A stretch of 64,000 nt of DNA from Agarophyton chilense (GCA_030374765.1 JARGXX010000001.1:1984001-2048000), one strand, 5' to 3'; positions 12,100-23,897 are shown, numbered from the stretch's first letter. The notes: a model not told the origin generated them from the letters alone. Made by a program: numbers and translations.

Positions 12100-12600
12100 T
12101 GACGTCCTCAATAAGAAAAGTAAAAGCATCCACCACGACGGACTTGAATGGTTGCAGTCATGGTGGTTGAATTCTGTGCAGAAGCGCATTTAAGAACTTG
12201 GTGATGTCCGCCCAGTTCTGTGTAAATCATCGGTAGGCGTTCACCAATCCTAAAAAGAAGCGTTGTTTCTTTGGAGTTAGAGGTTTTCTTGCCAGGAAAA
12301 AAGAGTTCACTCGAGCTTTCTCGATCATCACCTGTTCAGGACGGATAAGGTCACCCAGATACTATACAGTATCTATGAAGAAGTCACAGTTTTCTAAGTA
12401 TAGGGTTATTCGAACTTCACGTAATGTGGTTATACTTTCCATGATATGTTTCAAGCATTCATCCACAATGTCTGAGAAAATTATGATATCGTCCAGGTAG
12501 ACGATGCAGGTACGCTGGCCCTACGGACACCGAATATGGCCCAAATATGTTTGAAATATGTACAAAGTGTGGGCGTTAGGGACGATAATCTGTGGGAAAA
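12100..12600 (-). pseudogene. gypsy reverse transcriptase fragment (C)
   Basis: The minus strand at 12515-12480 gives RTCIVYLDDIIIFSD with an intact YLDD. DECLKHIMESITTLREVRIT, ENCDFFIDTV, a stop, and YLGDLIRPEQVMIEKAR follow. These match the intact element (RTCLVYLDDIIVFSR, KCEFFTDTVKYLGHVIRP). Only the palm and later part is present, because the match stops near 12590 next to the DIRS-like element. Confidence 0.75.
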
Positions 12601-12627
12601 CATAACTAGTAATGATGAAAATGATTT

Positions 12628-12703
12628 AATCCAGAGCCTGTGTAAGGATTATTATTTCCGGAGACTTGACGAAAAATTGACGCCTCTGCGTTTGGTCGAC
12701 TAA
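12628..12703 (+). pseudogene. C-terminal end of the ORF upstream of DIRS gag (copy 1)
   Basis: The plus strand encodes RDYYFRRLDEKLTPLRLVD-like sequence ending in a stop at 12701-12703 (here KDYYFRRL at the start). It is the same C-terminus as the 94-codon ORF at 27800-28084 in copy 2. Everything upstream is missing in this copy. No family was recognised. Confidence 0.5.
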
Positions 12704-13528
12704 AGCTTTACTCCACCTCCTCGTGGTGTCGACTGGGCAGCGTAAGCTGGCTAACGGAGTAAGTCAGGGAGGGATCCCTGTTGGAGAGGGAAGTGATCAG
12801 GCCTCGGTAGGCCAGTGATCACTATCAAGTTAATGTGTTTTTTCGGAATTCTTGAAACTTGTTTCAATTTTCTGAGGAAATTAAATTTTCGGTACTTCGG
12901 GGCCGGGCATTGCGGTATGCTGGTGAAAAATAATTTTTTAAGGCTAGGTTCGACGAAATGCAGAGCTTAAGTATGTTCCCGTATGGGTTGTTGCCCATTG
13001 GGCTTTGCTGGCGTTGCTTGTGTTAGAGTCCGGAAACGGAATTATGTAAGGTCTTTCCTTAATTGGGTGATCAGGGGTTTTTCCCACGTGCGCAAGTTTA
13101 TCGTCAGTGCAATTCGGGAGCTCGCGTGAGAATCGTATCTGGCTGGGGGTTCTGCGTGTTTTTTAATCGAGTCTTATAAGGTTTTTTGAAGTTGCATATC
13201 GGAATTAACGGTTTTTGCGATATTGGTGTTTAGTTTTTTGAAGGGTTTTCTGAAAAACAATTATTCAAATTTCTGTACCATGCGCCTTGCGTAATGACGT
13301 AAGGCGGGGGTGTTTAAAGCACCAAGGTCTGTCCAGTAGTAACTGTGGGTAGTGTTGTCGAGGCACGAATCTCAGGGACCTGACGGATACGAGACCCGGA
13401 CCTAATTCCACTTGTATGGGGGTCGGGTGACGGCTGGACCTATTTAGGTCGCGCGCTCAGCCAGGACCAGCCCTCCTAAAAGCGCAAGCCTGCACTACGG
13501 GTTAAAGTAGTCCCGAGGACGGAATGGG
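12704..13528 (+). other. DIRS-like element leader, noncoding
   Basis: About 825 bp between the upstream ORF and gag, conserved in copy 2 (26978-27799). No long ORF is present. It contains a GC-rich block near 13370-13520 with the DIRS gag translation start close by. Conservation in both copies shows it belongs to the element. Confidence 0.6.
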
Positions 13529-14701
13529 TTGACAGTCCTTAAAGGTGATGGACCTGCTGCAAACAAAATTTCAAACTGCACGGCACTCGGCCAGAAAATC
13601 GAGGGCATGGGGGAAGACTCCTTGGGCGTCGTAAGAGAAGCTTTTCGGGGTAGGCTTTCAGTTTACCTTGGAGAAAAGTCACAGAGGAAAAATGCTCTCC
13701 TTCGTGTAATCAGGAATGAGATTCCGGGAATCCCTAAAGAGGGAGAGACGGACGTCTTGTTTCATTGCATTGAAGATAAAACATACCCATTAAGTGTCGG
13801 AGGGAGTGCGTCGAAAGCGGGGTATTCTAAGAGAGTAGCGAGTACTCGAGTTGTAACCGTCTCGGTTCAAAAACCTCGAGGGCGTTCTAAACGCGTTACG
13901 GGGGGCAAAGAGGGTGAATCCTCGAGTGAATACAAGTCCGAGTCCGCTCCGGATTCTGACTCTAAGGAAGAGGCTACTACGCGCCCCAGTGAAATGCAGA
14001 AAATTCTTTCTTTCATGAAGGGGTTGGAGAGGGCACAGAAACGCATGACTAAGGACATTAAGGAATTGAAGGAGTCGCGGAAAAACTCAAAGAAGAAGTC
14101 AAAGGGGGACGATTTTCTTGTCGACATCAGACAGGCGATGGAAGGAGTTGTTTTCGATTCTGGCAATGACTCCGGTTCAGAGTCCGACGATGGAGACGAG
14201 GGGATTTCGAGCCTTGCGAAGAAGGCTTTGAGTTCCAAGCGGCAGAAGGCGAAGAAAAAGTTCTGGGTTGCTTTCGATTGCAAACTGTTTCCTGAACAAT
14301 ATGTTTCGGTTGACAGTCTTGAAGGAGAAGATATGCTCCGCAAAGCCCTGACGAATTATCCGACGGTCTCTGCGTCGGTTGAAGCTCGTCATTTGACGGG
14401 CATTCGGAACCGCCGGTAAGCTGCAACGCTAGCTCGCGTTATTGACTGCCTCATCAGCTCGCTAGGCATAATAAGAGCCAAAAACGAGTTGGCAGTGGAG
14501 GTAACAATTCGTAGGTTGGCGGCATTGATAATGGGTGATAAGACTGGGAACTGGGAAGCGGCCAGAGAACTCGAAGAAGAGCACGACGATTTGATAAGCG
14601 AATCAATGAAGCGTAAGCTTCGCAAGTCGGCGAAACTTCGGAAAGAGTTTAAGGAGGACAAGTCAGCCTTGGCTGATCAAGGTGACGGGAACAAAGAATA
14701 G
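13529..14701 (+). pseudogene. DIRS-like gag (copy 1), interrupted by one TAA
   Basis: The frame runs 296 codons from about 13529, hits TAA at 14417-14419, and continues in the same frame to 14701. At that spot copy 2 has GCA, so the stop is a private mutation of this copy. The first 100 residues form a globular part. Residues 110-160 are acidic and serine-rich, then comes a Lys-rich predicted coiled coil (RMTKDIKELKESRKNSKKK) and a C-terminal helical part. No zinc knuckle is visible. Calling it gag rests on its place upstream of the reverse transcriptase in copy 2. The annotated first codon is not ATG, so the true start is uncertain. Confidence 0.6.
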
Positions 14702-15319
14702 AAAACAATGACAACAGAAACTGCGATTTTTAGTTCGATGGGCATGCGGGATGTGTTTCCTATCGCAGGGACGTCCGGTAAATAGGACGGGCATATTTTG
14801 GAAGCAAGCGCACGACAACGACAAAAGCAAAGAACACAAGAGGAAGAATAAAAAGCATACCTGAGGGACTTCGAAGTGTGCTTACTTGCTTGTATGCCGA
14901 ACATATTCACACCTCTATATTGGTACAAGAGGGAAACGCTGTCCAAACGGCCTAGCGAGCAATTCTTGCAAGGCATCGGGGAGGATTCGTTCCGCCGGAA
15001 TTAATTCCGTTGCGAAGGAGTCCGTAGGAGAGGTTGATTCTACGTTTGAATACAGTGACCCCATTAATAGGTCGTTCTGAATCCGGATCTAGTATCATTG
15101 CCAGAAATTGTTCTGGCAGCCTCGACGGGTATATCTCATTATTTTCAAACAATACCCAACTAAATTATGTCAAAAATATTTACGCAAAGTGGAGGTTGAG
15201 AGAACTATGAAGCCTTCTTTTAGAGGGAAGACGGGAAAGATTGGGAACTTATAAGGAGCTGCGCTGAGGCGAGCTAGGAGTTCGCGAAAAAAAGATCGAC
15301 TAGCCGATCAGGAAATAGA

Positions 15320-15505
15320 ATGCCGAATACGATGGAAAATCGATTTAAGGGATATAATCGACCACATGAACTCTATCAGCCCATAACAAAACATCCCCGG
15401 CCAAAGAGCCAGGGATGCAGAGCGGTTACACCAGAACATTCACATCCTGCACCGTATCGATGTAAGATAGGGCTGGGGGTTTGGGATGATCATGTGGAAA
15501 CTTAA
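15320..15505 (+). pseudogene. tyrosine recombinase C-terminal remnant (DIRS copy 1)
   Basis: NRFKGYNRPHELYQ in this copy matches NFNGYIQPHKLYH at the end of the recombinase in copy 2, including the tyrosine expected to be catalytic. The end GLGVWDDHVET matches GGLDYHVET. The rest of the enzyme was removed by the internal deletion, whose junction falls between about 15150 and 15335. Confidence 0.65.
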
Positions 15506-15960
15506 ACCGAAAATCGTTTAAGTCAGTGCGTCAGATTTCTGAAACAGACTCACAGAATTCTGACACTCGGAATCAGTTTTCTGAAAAAATCGTCAGAACA
15601 GAAAACTCCTTCCCGAAATATCAATTTAGAGCTTGGAACCTTTACCACAAATAGCATGTGTAATAAGGAACATAGTAGTGGGCCTGATTATGGGAGTTTA
15701 AATGGGTTGTTGGTCTAGGAATGGTTTTTGGGGAGTGGGGGTGAGCTGGCTGAGACTTAATTAATTTCTGGTTGAGTCGCGTGGATGCCATCGCGTGGTA
15801 GTTTAAAAACATTATAGCTTCGTACTGAAAATTGAATTAATGCTGTCAAATTTTATTTTTTAAATTGCCAATTAATACTTACTTAGAATGCGAAGCGATA
15901 TAGTACGAGCGTAGCGAGCTGTCATTGTAGTCAATGAGACGAAGTATATGTTTAAGCTAA

Positions 15961-16308
15961 AAGGCTATATTTTGCCCGTGTTTCGGAAATTTTTTGAAAA
16001 AGCAAAGCTTCTCATCTTCATAAGTTATACGTTTACACAAATGTTCTACCTAAACGCCCATATTTAGTCCACATTTTGGAGATATTTTGGCTTCATTCGA
16101 TGTTCGTAACGGCCACTCAAATCGTGCTAGTAGGATATCGAGGGCACGTCAAAAGATAGCGGGGGTCTAGAATTGCATGGACTTTTGAGCCGTTCACTGG
16201 GGATATCTGGAAGGGTGGCTTTGCGGGAGCTTCTTGGTGTTCCTGTGGCTCGTTGCTGTGCCCTGTATACCATTTCTTCGGATCTTCGCACCTTGTAATT
16301 CTTTTACC
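15961..16308. other. spacer with no recognisable gene
   Basis: A+T-rich sequence between the 3' tail of DIRS copy 1 and the gypsy gag remnant D. The DIRS tail may extend into it, because its exact end cannot be fixed by comparison. Nothing coding was recognised. Confidence 0.4.
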
Positions 16309-18350
16309 TTAAGTCTTGGAGATTTTTAGGTGCGTTCTTTGGCAGATACTTCGTGCAGTCAAAGGTTTGCCCCGTGGAAAGGCAAAGGAAGAAAGCCTTT
16401 GCTGAGCCACCGAAATTGTCCTTGCGGGGTGGAAAGGGGAAATCCTTTGGTGTGGGTGGTCCATTGATCGCTGTAGTTCCCTAGGAGGTATATCATGGGG
16501 GCCCGGAAGCAGAAGCACTGAAATTATCCGCGAGGGTATCTCCCGAGTCAGCATGATGGAGTAGTGAATCCATGTCCGATTCCATGGAGCTCACCAAATG
16601 GGCTTGGTTTGGTTTTCGCAATGGATTTGCATGTCATTTGGATACATCAGCATTGCACCTGGAAGTCCTGCAGTTTTCGCCGTAACCTTTGGAGTAGGTG
16701 ACGAGCCGTCGCAACGAGCATTGTGGGTTTTCCGTTTGGTAATTACGGATATCTGTCCGAATGGCATCGGAAAATCCCGTGATGAACTCACGTTTGAGCT
16801 GTTCTTTGTGGAATACTTTTCCACATCAGTTAGCTCTCTTCAATAGGTCGTCTGCGAAATCCGATTTGGTCATGTTGGAGCTCTGCCTAAGGCATACCAA
16901 TTCCTGATGGGTATCCATTATGACGTCATCCTTGTTATAGGTTCCCAAGAGGTAGTGAAAAACCTGAAAATCTGAGCTGAGAAGCTCACTGTGTTGAGCA
17001 TCCACGGGGTCAATTGTGCGGGATATTGTCGGAACCAATCGGTCACGCGCCTGTTTTGTGAGGAAGAATTGGAAAAGGTACAGAGCCGCGCCCTCGTGGA
17101 CACCTTTTTGATCACAGGCCGTACCGAACAAACCAAGAAACCTAAGGAGAGCAATTGGATCGAAACCCGAGAACTTGTCTGTAATGGTTAGTTGCACACG
17201 TTTGGCCCATTTGGCGACTCTTCGAGCCACCGCACCACAATATTTTGGAGACCTGTCGGCCAACCGGTAGTTACGGTAGTCTAGAACCATAAGAAAAAGT
17301 TCTTTAGTTATTGGCAGTGGTTTGAGACGTCGAACGGCAGCTTCATCCATTTTTGAGGCGGTCGTTACGGTTGCGTACGAATCGGAAGCACACGTGTCCA
17401 AACGGTCTCTTATTTTGCTCTATCTGTTCTTTATCAACTCCGGTTACTTCGTTTGTTTCCAATAAAATGGGCACCTAAAGGATCAATCTCTCTGCCAGGT
17501 CGGAATGAGCCCTGAGGTCGCTCTACCTCATAATGTCCTTTGGTTTGGGCCATCTGCCTCTCTTCTCTCTTATAGACGCGGAGCTTTTCTTCTGCGCCTA
17601 GATTGTCTTTCCATTGGATTTTCCTGGTGCTGTTTCCGGAGAGGGGCGTGTAATACGGCCACTCCTGGGGGTTCGGTAGGGAGTTGCCGTAAGGAAACTG
17701 GATGGTTATCTTGTGGGGTGGTCCTAGGGAACGCCTTGCTTGACATGCTGGGGACTGCTCCTTGAAAGAACTATAGGAGGGAGTCTATGAATATTTCAGG
17801 CTCCATTACCTTAGGGACTATTGACGTAATGAGGTGATCCGTATGGTCTGCAATCACCGTAGCGATTCGCATGTCACAATTAAATCCAAATGGGCTGAGC
17901 AGATCTCACGGAGACGGGGCCAGAGAAGGTCGCCAAGCCCTGCCGGATTGTTTTCTCTAACTTCTTCGGTCTGACTGGGATGTTCTTGGGGTGTCCTTGG
18001 CCTAGAGGTGGCCCTGATGAGGCGTTTTCGCAAACGCGCTGCCACCGTAGGTTCTCGGCGAATCCTCTCAGGGTTGTCGAAGGAGGTCAGTACTTCTTGC
18101 GGCTGGCTTCTCGTACTCCTGCAGTTGCTAACGGTATCAACCTGAGGGTCAGGCGACATCGTCAGTGCTGCAGTTACAACTTGTCCTGATGTAGGCGTCC
18201 TATGGTCTCGTCGGTTGGTTGTGTGTTCTGCATCCGTGATGGCGATTGCTTCTGTACTTCTGGTCCGTTGGAGAATTAAACCGAAAGCTATAGTCCGTTT
18301 AATACTTCTTTCCAGTGGTCTGTTCAATTATCTCTAGAGAATATTATGTC
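16309..18350 (-). pseudogene. gypsy gag (element D), broken
   Basis: The best-kept part, 17401-16826, is a 191-codon open stretch with LKPLPITKELFLMVLDYRNY, AKWAKRVQLTITDKFSGFDP and RFLGLFGTACDQKGVHEGAA. These align with LKPTNPLYRTLLSYRYYRLE, IKRMQLSLRNQSFTGDDP and HRFVAEADILGMNEGQAY of the gag at 46154-48274, so it is a capsid-type domain. An N-terminal part lies at 18327-17854. The C-terminal part (16824-16309) is in broken frames without a clear zinc knuckle. The gene starts just inside the primer-binding site at 18348-18359, as gypsy gag genes do. Confidence 0.7.
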
Positions 18351-18359
18351 GGGAGACCA
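18348..18359 (-). other. primer-binding site of gypsy element D
   Basis: The minus strand reads TGGTCTCCCGAC, three bases inside the LTR edge at 18363. The same 12 bases, also three bases from the LTR, occur in the young element at 48374-48385. Starting with TGG, it fits pairing with the CCA end of a tRNA. The tRNA species was not identified. Confidence 0.65.
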
Positions 18360-18362
18360 AAA

Positions 18363-18741
18363 TGTAACGCAATGACTGGTATTTCAGCGTACTAGTCTCA
18401 ACATGAGGTTGCGTCGTAGAGCTGTTGCAAAGGTCCGTATCTTCGACGGTGGAATTCCAACAGTACTTGGTGCAATGGGCTGGCGTTTACTTTGTAGTCC
18501 TACAGGTCGGAGCTACGGAAACGATGGCTTGATGATCAATTGGTGGAACTAATGTACGGAAAGGGGGTATTTTACTATCTAAACGGTGCCGACCCGATTC
18601 TAAGATAGAGGCTTCACTCAAGCCAAGTAAACATCAATGGCGAGGCGCTGAGATCTCCCTTGCACTGTAAGGCTATTCTATCACAACTAAGTAAAACAAA
18701 ATAATTCTCTAAATATGTCCAGCTGAGGTCGGCCAGTCCTC
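18363..18741 (-). repeat. probable 5' LTR of gypsy element D (inner edge only)
   Basis: The edge reads TGTAACGCAATG on the plus strand, comparable to TGTAGGACAATG at the edge of the young element's LTR. The outer limit is unknown, since no partner LTR was found; it may be truncated by the pol fragment that begins near 18742. No gene is seen in this stretch. Confidence 0.45.
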
Positions 18742-21065
18742 TTGGCGTCTGTAAGATACATCAGGCCCTGGCGGCTAACAAAACTCAACCGTAATCGTTT
18801 CTACTTTACATTGTTAATCGTTTCAAAATACCCAGCTTTTGATGAGCTCCGACAACGGCTAATACGTCCATCAATACTTGCTCTTTTCCGTCAAAACTTT
18901 CCACACGTCGCGGATAAAAATGTATTAAACGGGCAAGTCGAATGCACATTGCTTCTGAAACAAACAAACGCTGACTTACTACCAGTATGGTATTGGAGCC
19001 GCATTTACAAAAAAGCCGAACGAGACCACACAATCACCGACCAGGAATGTCTTGCCGTTGTCTGAGTTGTCCTCTACTTACGGCCCTATCTGAAGTCCCA
19101 GCGCTTCAGTATCCGTATGGATCATCATTCCCTACGCTGGATACTTGAACTAACGGACGCATCCGGACGTCTCACCTTGTGGAGACTCCGCCTGATGGAA
19201 TACGACTTAGAAGTCGTCCACGGTCCGGGGATTATGCACAAAGCGGCAGATGCTCTGTCACGTATCCGAACAGAGGCCATGAAATAACCCTGTTCGTCGA
19301 GGAGGTGCCCTGCCTTACTGTAACGGAAGAGGAGGGTTGAAATCCCGAGATGGTTGCAATCCGGAGATGGTTTCAACTGTTATTATAGACGGTCAGGCCT
19401 ATGCTGATATGGCAATTGACTGGCTGCAAGCCGAATGGGTCTCCACCAGCGTTCTCGAACCGGTCTTGCCCGTCTCCTCCGAGGGGACAGACATTACACT
19501 GAATACGATTGAATAATTCGTGCAAGCTTAATCACACGACGCTTTCAGCAAAGCCGTTCGAAACCACATTTGATGGTTCTTTCTGCGTCGAAATTAACCG
19601 AAAAGTTATTTTGGTGCATCGCTCCGGTCTGAACGGCTCCTTCCAAAATGTTTTTCCAAGCTCTCTCTAATCATGGATTCTCTACTTGGGGCATTACATG
19701 CGAATAGTCGGTCATTCATATTCCACGCGGATGTACGAGTCCATACTGTGGGACTTCTATTGGCCGCAGAGAGCTAACGACGCTTTCCAAACCGTTCAGG
19801 ATTTTTGCTGCTGTGCTCATGTGCCGGGTACCCACTATCGATCGCAGAAGTACTTTAATCTCTTCCTCGCCGCGGGTTCCCTGAATTTTGTCGCCGCGGA
19901 CATCTTTGTTCCATTTCCGAAGTCTATTTACGGTTCCTAGTACATACTGGTAATCATAGATGGGTTCAGCAAGATATGCCGCGCTATTCCACTTCGGTTC
20001 ACGACCGCACCGATCTTCGCCAAAGCGTTTCTTGAACACAAGGCTTACCCGTACGTCCGACAAGGTACCCAGTTTGTCTCGAAGTTTTTCAAGTCCCCTT
20101 GTATTCTCCCCGGCATCAAACACTTTCTCATTAAGGCGTATAGCCCGCAAACAAACGGGCAAGGCCAGCGATTTAAGATGACTTTGGTACAACCCCTGCG
20201 ACCGAACTGGCACCCGTTTGTTCAACCGCTCATGTACGGCTATAATTTGTAGATAAACCGGTCAGTTGGGATATATCCGTTTGACTTGGTGATAACACGC
20301 ACCTCACCTGGTGTGGTGTTGGATGAACCCAGCTCCGCTCTGGAACGGGGGACCCACGCACAACCGACAACGGTTCAAATGAAACGGAACACCTTTACAC
20401 ATCTTAAGGCTACCCTCCAAACCACACAGCGTAAACGAACGAATGCGCGACAGCGCTGCAAAGCAAACTTTGACAGATCTGTACGGTTTACGCGGCATCT
20501 GGAAGAAGGGAACAAAGTGTTCATAGACCGTTACACAAACTGCGAGGATGGTGGGGACCTTGCCGATCAGGACTGCACTTACCGAAAGTTACTTCCCAAG
20601 ACGGTTGGACCCTTCAACGTCATTTCCGCTACGAAAGATACCGTAACGATAGATGAAGACGGTAAACATATTACTCTCAGCGTCAATCGCGTAATGAAAG
20701 AGCTCCACTTTCCCCTCCTCTCCGTTCCGGCGGTGCAATCCCTTACGGTTCCGGCTTCCTCTGATTCGGAAGGGACTTCTTCTGAAAAAACGACACCCAC
20801 CCCGGCGACGAATCTCACTTCTTTCTCGGTCAGCACAGTACAAAGAATCGTCGAAGCCATTGTCACTCATCGCCACGCACCGAAATGTTTCCTATACCGT
20901 GTTCGATGGTACGGGTACAACCATGCCGACGTCACGGAAGAACCACCGGCACATATACCACAACACTTTATCCACCGCTACTGGCGTCTCATAACCGTTC
21001 GTTTACTGCACCAACCTAAGAAGGGGAGACAGAACTACCACAAGACGGTACTTTACAACCATTAA
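18742..21065 (+). pseudogene. gypsy pol fragment E: RNase H, integrase, chromodomain
   Basis: The plus strand starts in the RT-RNase H linker (LRQRLIRPSILALFR). RNase H follows with DHTITDQECLAVV, a TGA at 19063-19065 where tryptophan is expected, then MDHHSLRWILELTDASGRLT and HKAADALSRI. Integrase has the zinc-region stretch ILWDFYWPQRANDAFQTVQD near 19736 and LNFVAADIFVPFPKS near 19890. The second and third catalytic blocks read VRQGTQFVSKFF and SPQTNGQGQRF, so both the aspartate (DNGTQF) and the glutamate (QVERF) are lost. A 259-codon frame from 20286 ends in a chromodomain (VQRIVEAIVTHRHAPK to YRVRWYGYNHADVTEE). Confidence 0.75.
20823..20985 (+). other. chromodomain at the end of gypsy E integrase
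   Basis: STVQRIVEAIVTHRHAPKCF followed by LYRVRWYGYNHADVTEEP shows the chromodomain pattern of beta strands with the conserved W-Y/K-G turn and a C-terminal helix (HFIHRYWRL). In chromoviruses this domain targets integration by reading chromatin marks. Here WEP of the consensus is EEP. Confidence 0.65.
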
Positions 21066-22474
21066 GGAAGACCCTCTCGTTCAAGACCTTATTCATGGCG
21101 TGACATGACTTTCCTTCACCTGGGCAGGCAGAAATACCGCTTGGTAGTCGCGCGAAATCCCAACGCATGACACGCATCCGATAGGCCAACTGGAACACCG
21201 CCCAGCGTTGAACTCCCGCTTGCCGGTTCGTATCCAGAGGCGACCACACACGCCACGCCCCCGACAAAGCGCCCCCAGAGAGCCCTTGGATTGGCCCCCG
21301 TCTCCCGCTTCTATAGGGTAGCGATGTTCCGCATCACAACCGCTTGGGATCAACAAACATGTTTACTGATCACATATAGCTTTGCGCCCTAACGCCCAGG
21401 TCACTTAGCCGACTTGGATCTCCTCCCTGACATGGGCGAAAACGTCTTGAAAATACAGCAGAACCTAATGTTGCTCCCATGATCACGTCCCAAAGCGGAA
21501 CCACGTCCACGTCCGCACGTCATAGGCGGCGTACTCTCAAGAGTGCCGCTCTCCAGACCAGAAGCCGAGTCGGAATCACGCCCGCGACCACGCCTCATAA
21601 CGAGCGTACTCCTACCGGACAGACCAATTCCCCCCTCTGAGAGCTTTACGTCCTTTCCGGGACCCGGCGATACACCGGACACAACCGCTGCCGCGATGGC
21701 TGCCACACCACGGGAAAATTAAACCCCCATGTCCACGTCCGGTTGCGCTTCAGTCGAATGAGGCACCTCCTCAAGCACCGCAGCGTTCGGATTGAACGAA
21801 TGCACCGCTTTTGGGCGACCGCAATGTCGCTTCTCACAGCTCCATCATCCTCAACTCACCGTCTGGGTCTCCACGGCATGGAGCTTATCAAACTCCTACC
21901 GCACGGTTTCGTTGATATCAACCATTTCCGGGGCCGTCCATGACAGAAGTGCAGCTTCTATCGATACGGCGGGCACATCTTGGAGACACGCTTGAATGGC
22001 TTCACCGAAATGCCCAATTCCCTTCACGGTATGCTATCGTTGTTCCCCGATCAGTTCAACCTGGCTTTTTGCCGCACGTCGCAGCGCACCCTCTGCGAAA
22101 ACCATACGACGCAACCATACACGGGAAAACACCAGCCCTTCGCCCCATTGGCTGGCCTGGTTTCAACGAGCGGTTTTTAGGTAGCCCGGAGCGCTCCCAA
22201 CTCGTCCCACACACCGGCTCTCTCCGTCTGGACACGTGACTCAACATTCTTCACCTTCTTGGGTGCAGATTGCTCGGCAACCGCCGCTGCGGCTGGATGC
22301 ACCGAGACGGGTTCGAAGTGGGACTCCATGGAGCACACAGGGAAGAAATCCAGTTCCGGTTCGAGAGTCAAAGGCGGCAGCTGCCCAGACGGCAACAAAA
22401 GACGACTAGTCGGGGTGATCCCCACGCTGGAGAACGACATCTGCGGGAACGAATACTCGTAGTAGTCGTAACAA
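21066..22474. other. 1.4 kb between gypsy E and DIRS copy 2, no intact gene
   Basis: The plus strand has only short frames. The minus strand has a chain of short open stretches (22488-22177, 21837-21646, 21706-21401, 21267-21016) in changing frames, with Arg/Gly-rich low-complexity sequence around 21500-21600. This is the same position, downstream of pol and antisense to it, where the young gypsy element carries its antisense ORF. I could not establish similarity between them by eye. Confidence 0.4.
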
Positions 22475-22895
22475 ACATTTCTTCTCATTGACTACATGAC
22501 TGCTCGCTACGCTCAAACTAATACGCTTCGCATTTTTTAACTAACTACTGACAAGGTAAAAAATAATTTTTTGACAACAACATTTCAATTTTTAATACGA
22601 AGCTATAGTGTTTTAAACTACCACTCGATGGCATCCGGGCGACTTAACCAAAAAATAACTAAGTCCCAGCCAGCTCAGCCCCACTCCCCAAAAAACCAAT
22701 CCTAGACCAAAACCCATTAAATTCCTACAACCAAGTCCACTACTACTATCCAAACTAAACTTCCTTCTGATATAGGTTCCAAGCTCTAAGTTGATATTCC
22801 AGGAGACAGTTTTCTGTTATAATGTTTTTTTCAGAAAACTGATTCCGAGTGTCAGAATTCTGACGAACTGACTTAAACGAAAAACGATTTTCGGC

Positions 22896-23897
22896 TTAAG
22901 TTTCCACATGATAATCCAAACCCCCAGCCCAATCTGGCGGAGGCACGTTGAAAGGTGTGTATGCCCTGGTGTAAACCGCCTCTAATGACTGACGTTGGGC
23001 CGGGGATAGTTCGTTGAGCGCGTGGTATAATTTGTGTGGTTGAATATATCCATTAAAATTCTTATCGCTTTGCCAACGTCCTCGGCATTTTATATCCTGG
23101 TCGGCGAGACGAGCATAAAGCTTGTCGGTGGTCGCCCCGCCGTACCTAAGCATGTGTGGAGTGATCACGAACGGAATCCCTAGACATTCGACGGCTCTTC
23201 GGAGATCGGCCCGAAATCGGGCTGGTTGATACTGGAATAGAACTTCTGCTTCTGCGAACTTCCTTCTTCTAGCTAATTTGTTTAACAAAACCGCCAAAAA
23301 ATACGGCCTTATCGTGACGGACTCATTACGGCCACGTTTTCCTATCGCAATGTCGAGCATCCCATAGCGCGGCCGCTTTTCGGTTAGTGGCAGCATGGCG
23401 ACGTCCAATACTTTTAGCTGCAATAAATCCCCTAGCCTGAGATACCCATCAAACAGCAGCAGCAATCCTACCCCCAGATCGGGATCCCCGTGTTTGAAAA
23501 GATCCAATGCCGATCCGTATACAACGCTTTCCGGACAGACGCCAAAATGAAGGTTAGGGCGCGACGCTGTCCAGCCTTGTATACTTTGATTCTCCAACAC
23601 CAACTTCCCGCTGAGTTCAGGGAGAAAAAATTCCAACGCTAATTTTGCCTGGGCTACAACTCCTGCCTTCAATTGTTGATTACCATGAAAAAGATCAATT
23701 CAATACCTCGTGAACAACTTATCAACTTCTTCTGCGTTCCTACATCGACGGCAAGCGACTGGTTGTTGCGCCAGCCACTCCACGAAATACCCAAGGTTCT
23801 TACGGTATCCCTGCAGCGTTGCCGCTTTTACCCGCCGGTGAGCTAGACCAAAAAGCCCGTGACGGTTCATCGGCTGGATTTTTCCCACTAGGAACAT
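22896..23897 (-). pseudogene. DIRS-type tyrosine recombinase, one in-frame TGA
   Basis: The frame runs from 23897, meets TGA at 23700-23702, and continues in the same frame to 22896; removing that codon would give about 330 residues. The C-terminal 258 residues contain the tyrosine recombinase signature: an arginine in FDGYLRLGDLLQLK, then HMLRYGGATT with the HxxR pair, then a tyrosine in NFNGYIQPH. Sequence between them (KCRGRWQSDKNF) fits the G-RW block of DIRS recombinases. The enzyme would integrate the circular DNA intermediate. The 5' end overlaps the end of the RNase H frame by about 98 bp. The TGA probably makes this copy inactive. Confidence 0.8.

Larger units (their letters stand above)
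10691..12600 (-). mobile_element. decayed Ty3/gypsy pol fragment C
   Basis: On the minus strand reverse transcriptase (12600-12100), RNase H (about 11900-11660) and integrase (11260-10691) follow in gypsy order, all with stops and frame changes. The upstream side ends abruptly where the DIRS-like element begins near 12628. The gag on the same strand at 16309-18350 lies on the other side of that element. The two may be halves of one gypsy copy split by the insertion. Confidence 0.75.
12628..15960 (+). mobile_element. DIRS-like retrotransposon copy 1, internally deleted
   Basis: This copy matches, in inverted orientation, the longer element at 22475-28115. The match opens at 12628 (27877 in copy 2), runs through the leader and gag to about 15150, resumes at about 15335 in the C-terminal end of the tyrosine recombinase, and continues through the 3' tail to about 15960. 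The reverse transcriptase, RNase H and most of the recombinase are missing. It is therefore a deletion derivative that could move only if helped in trans. Its 5' end is cut relative to copy 2. Confidence 0.8.
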
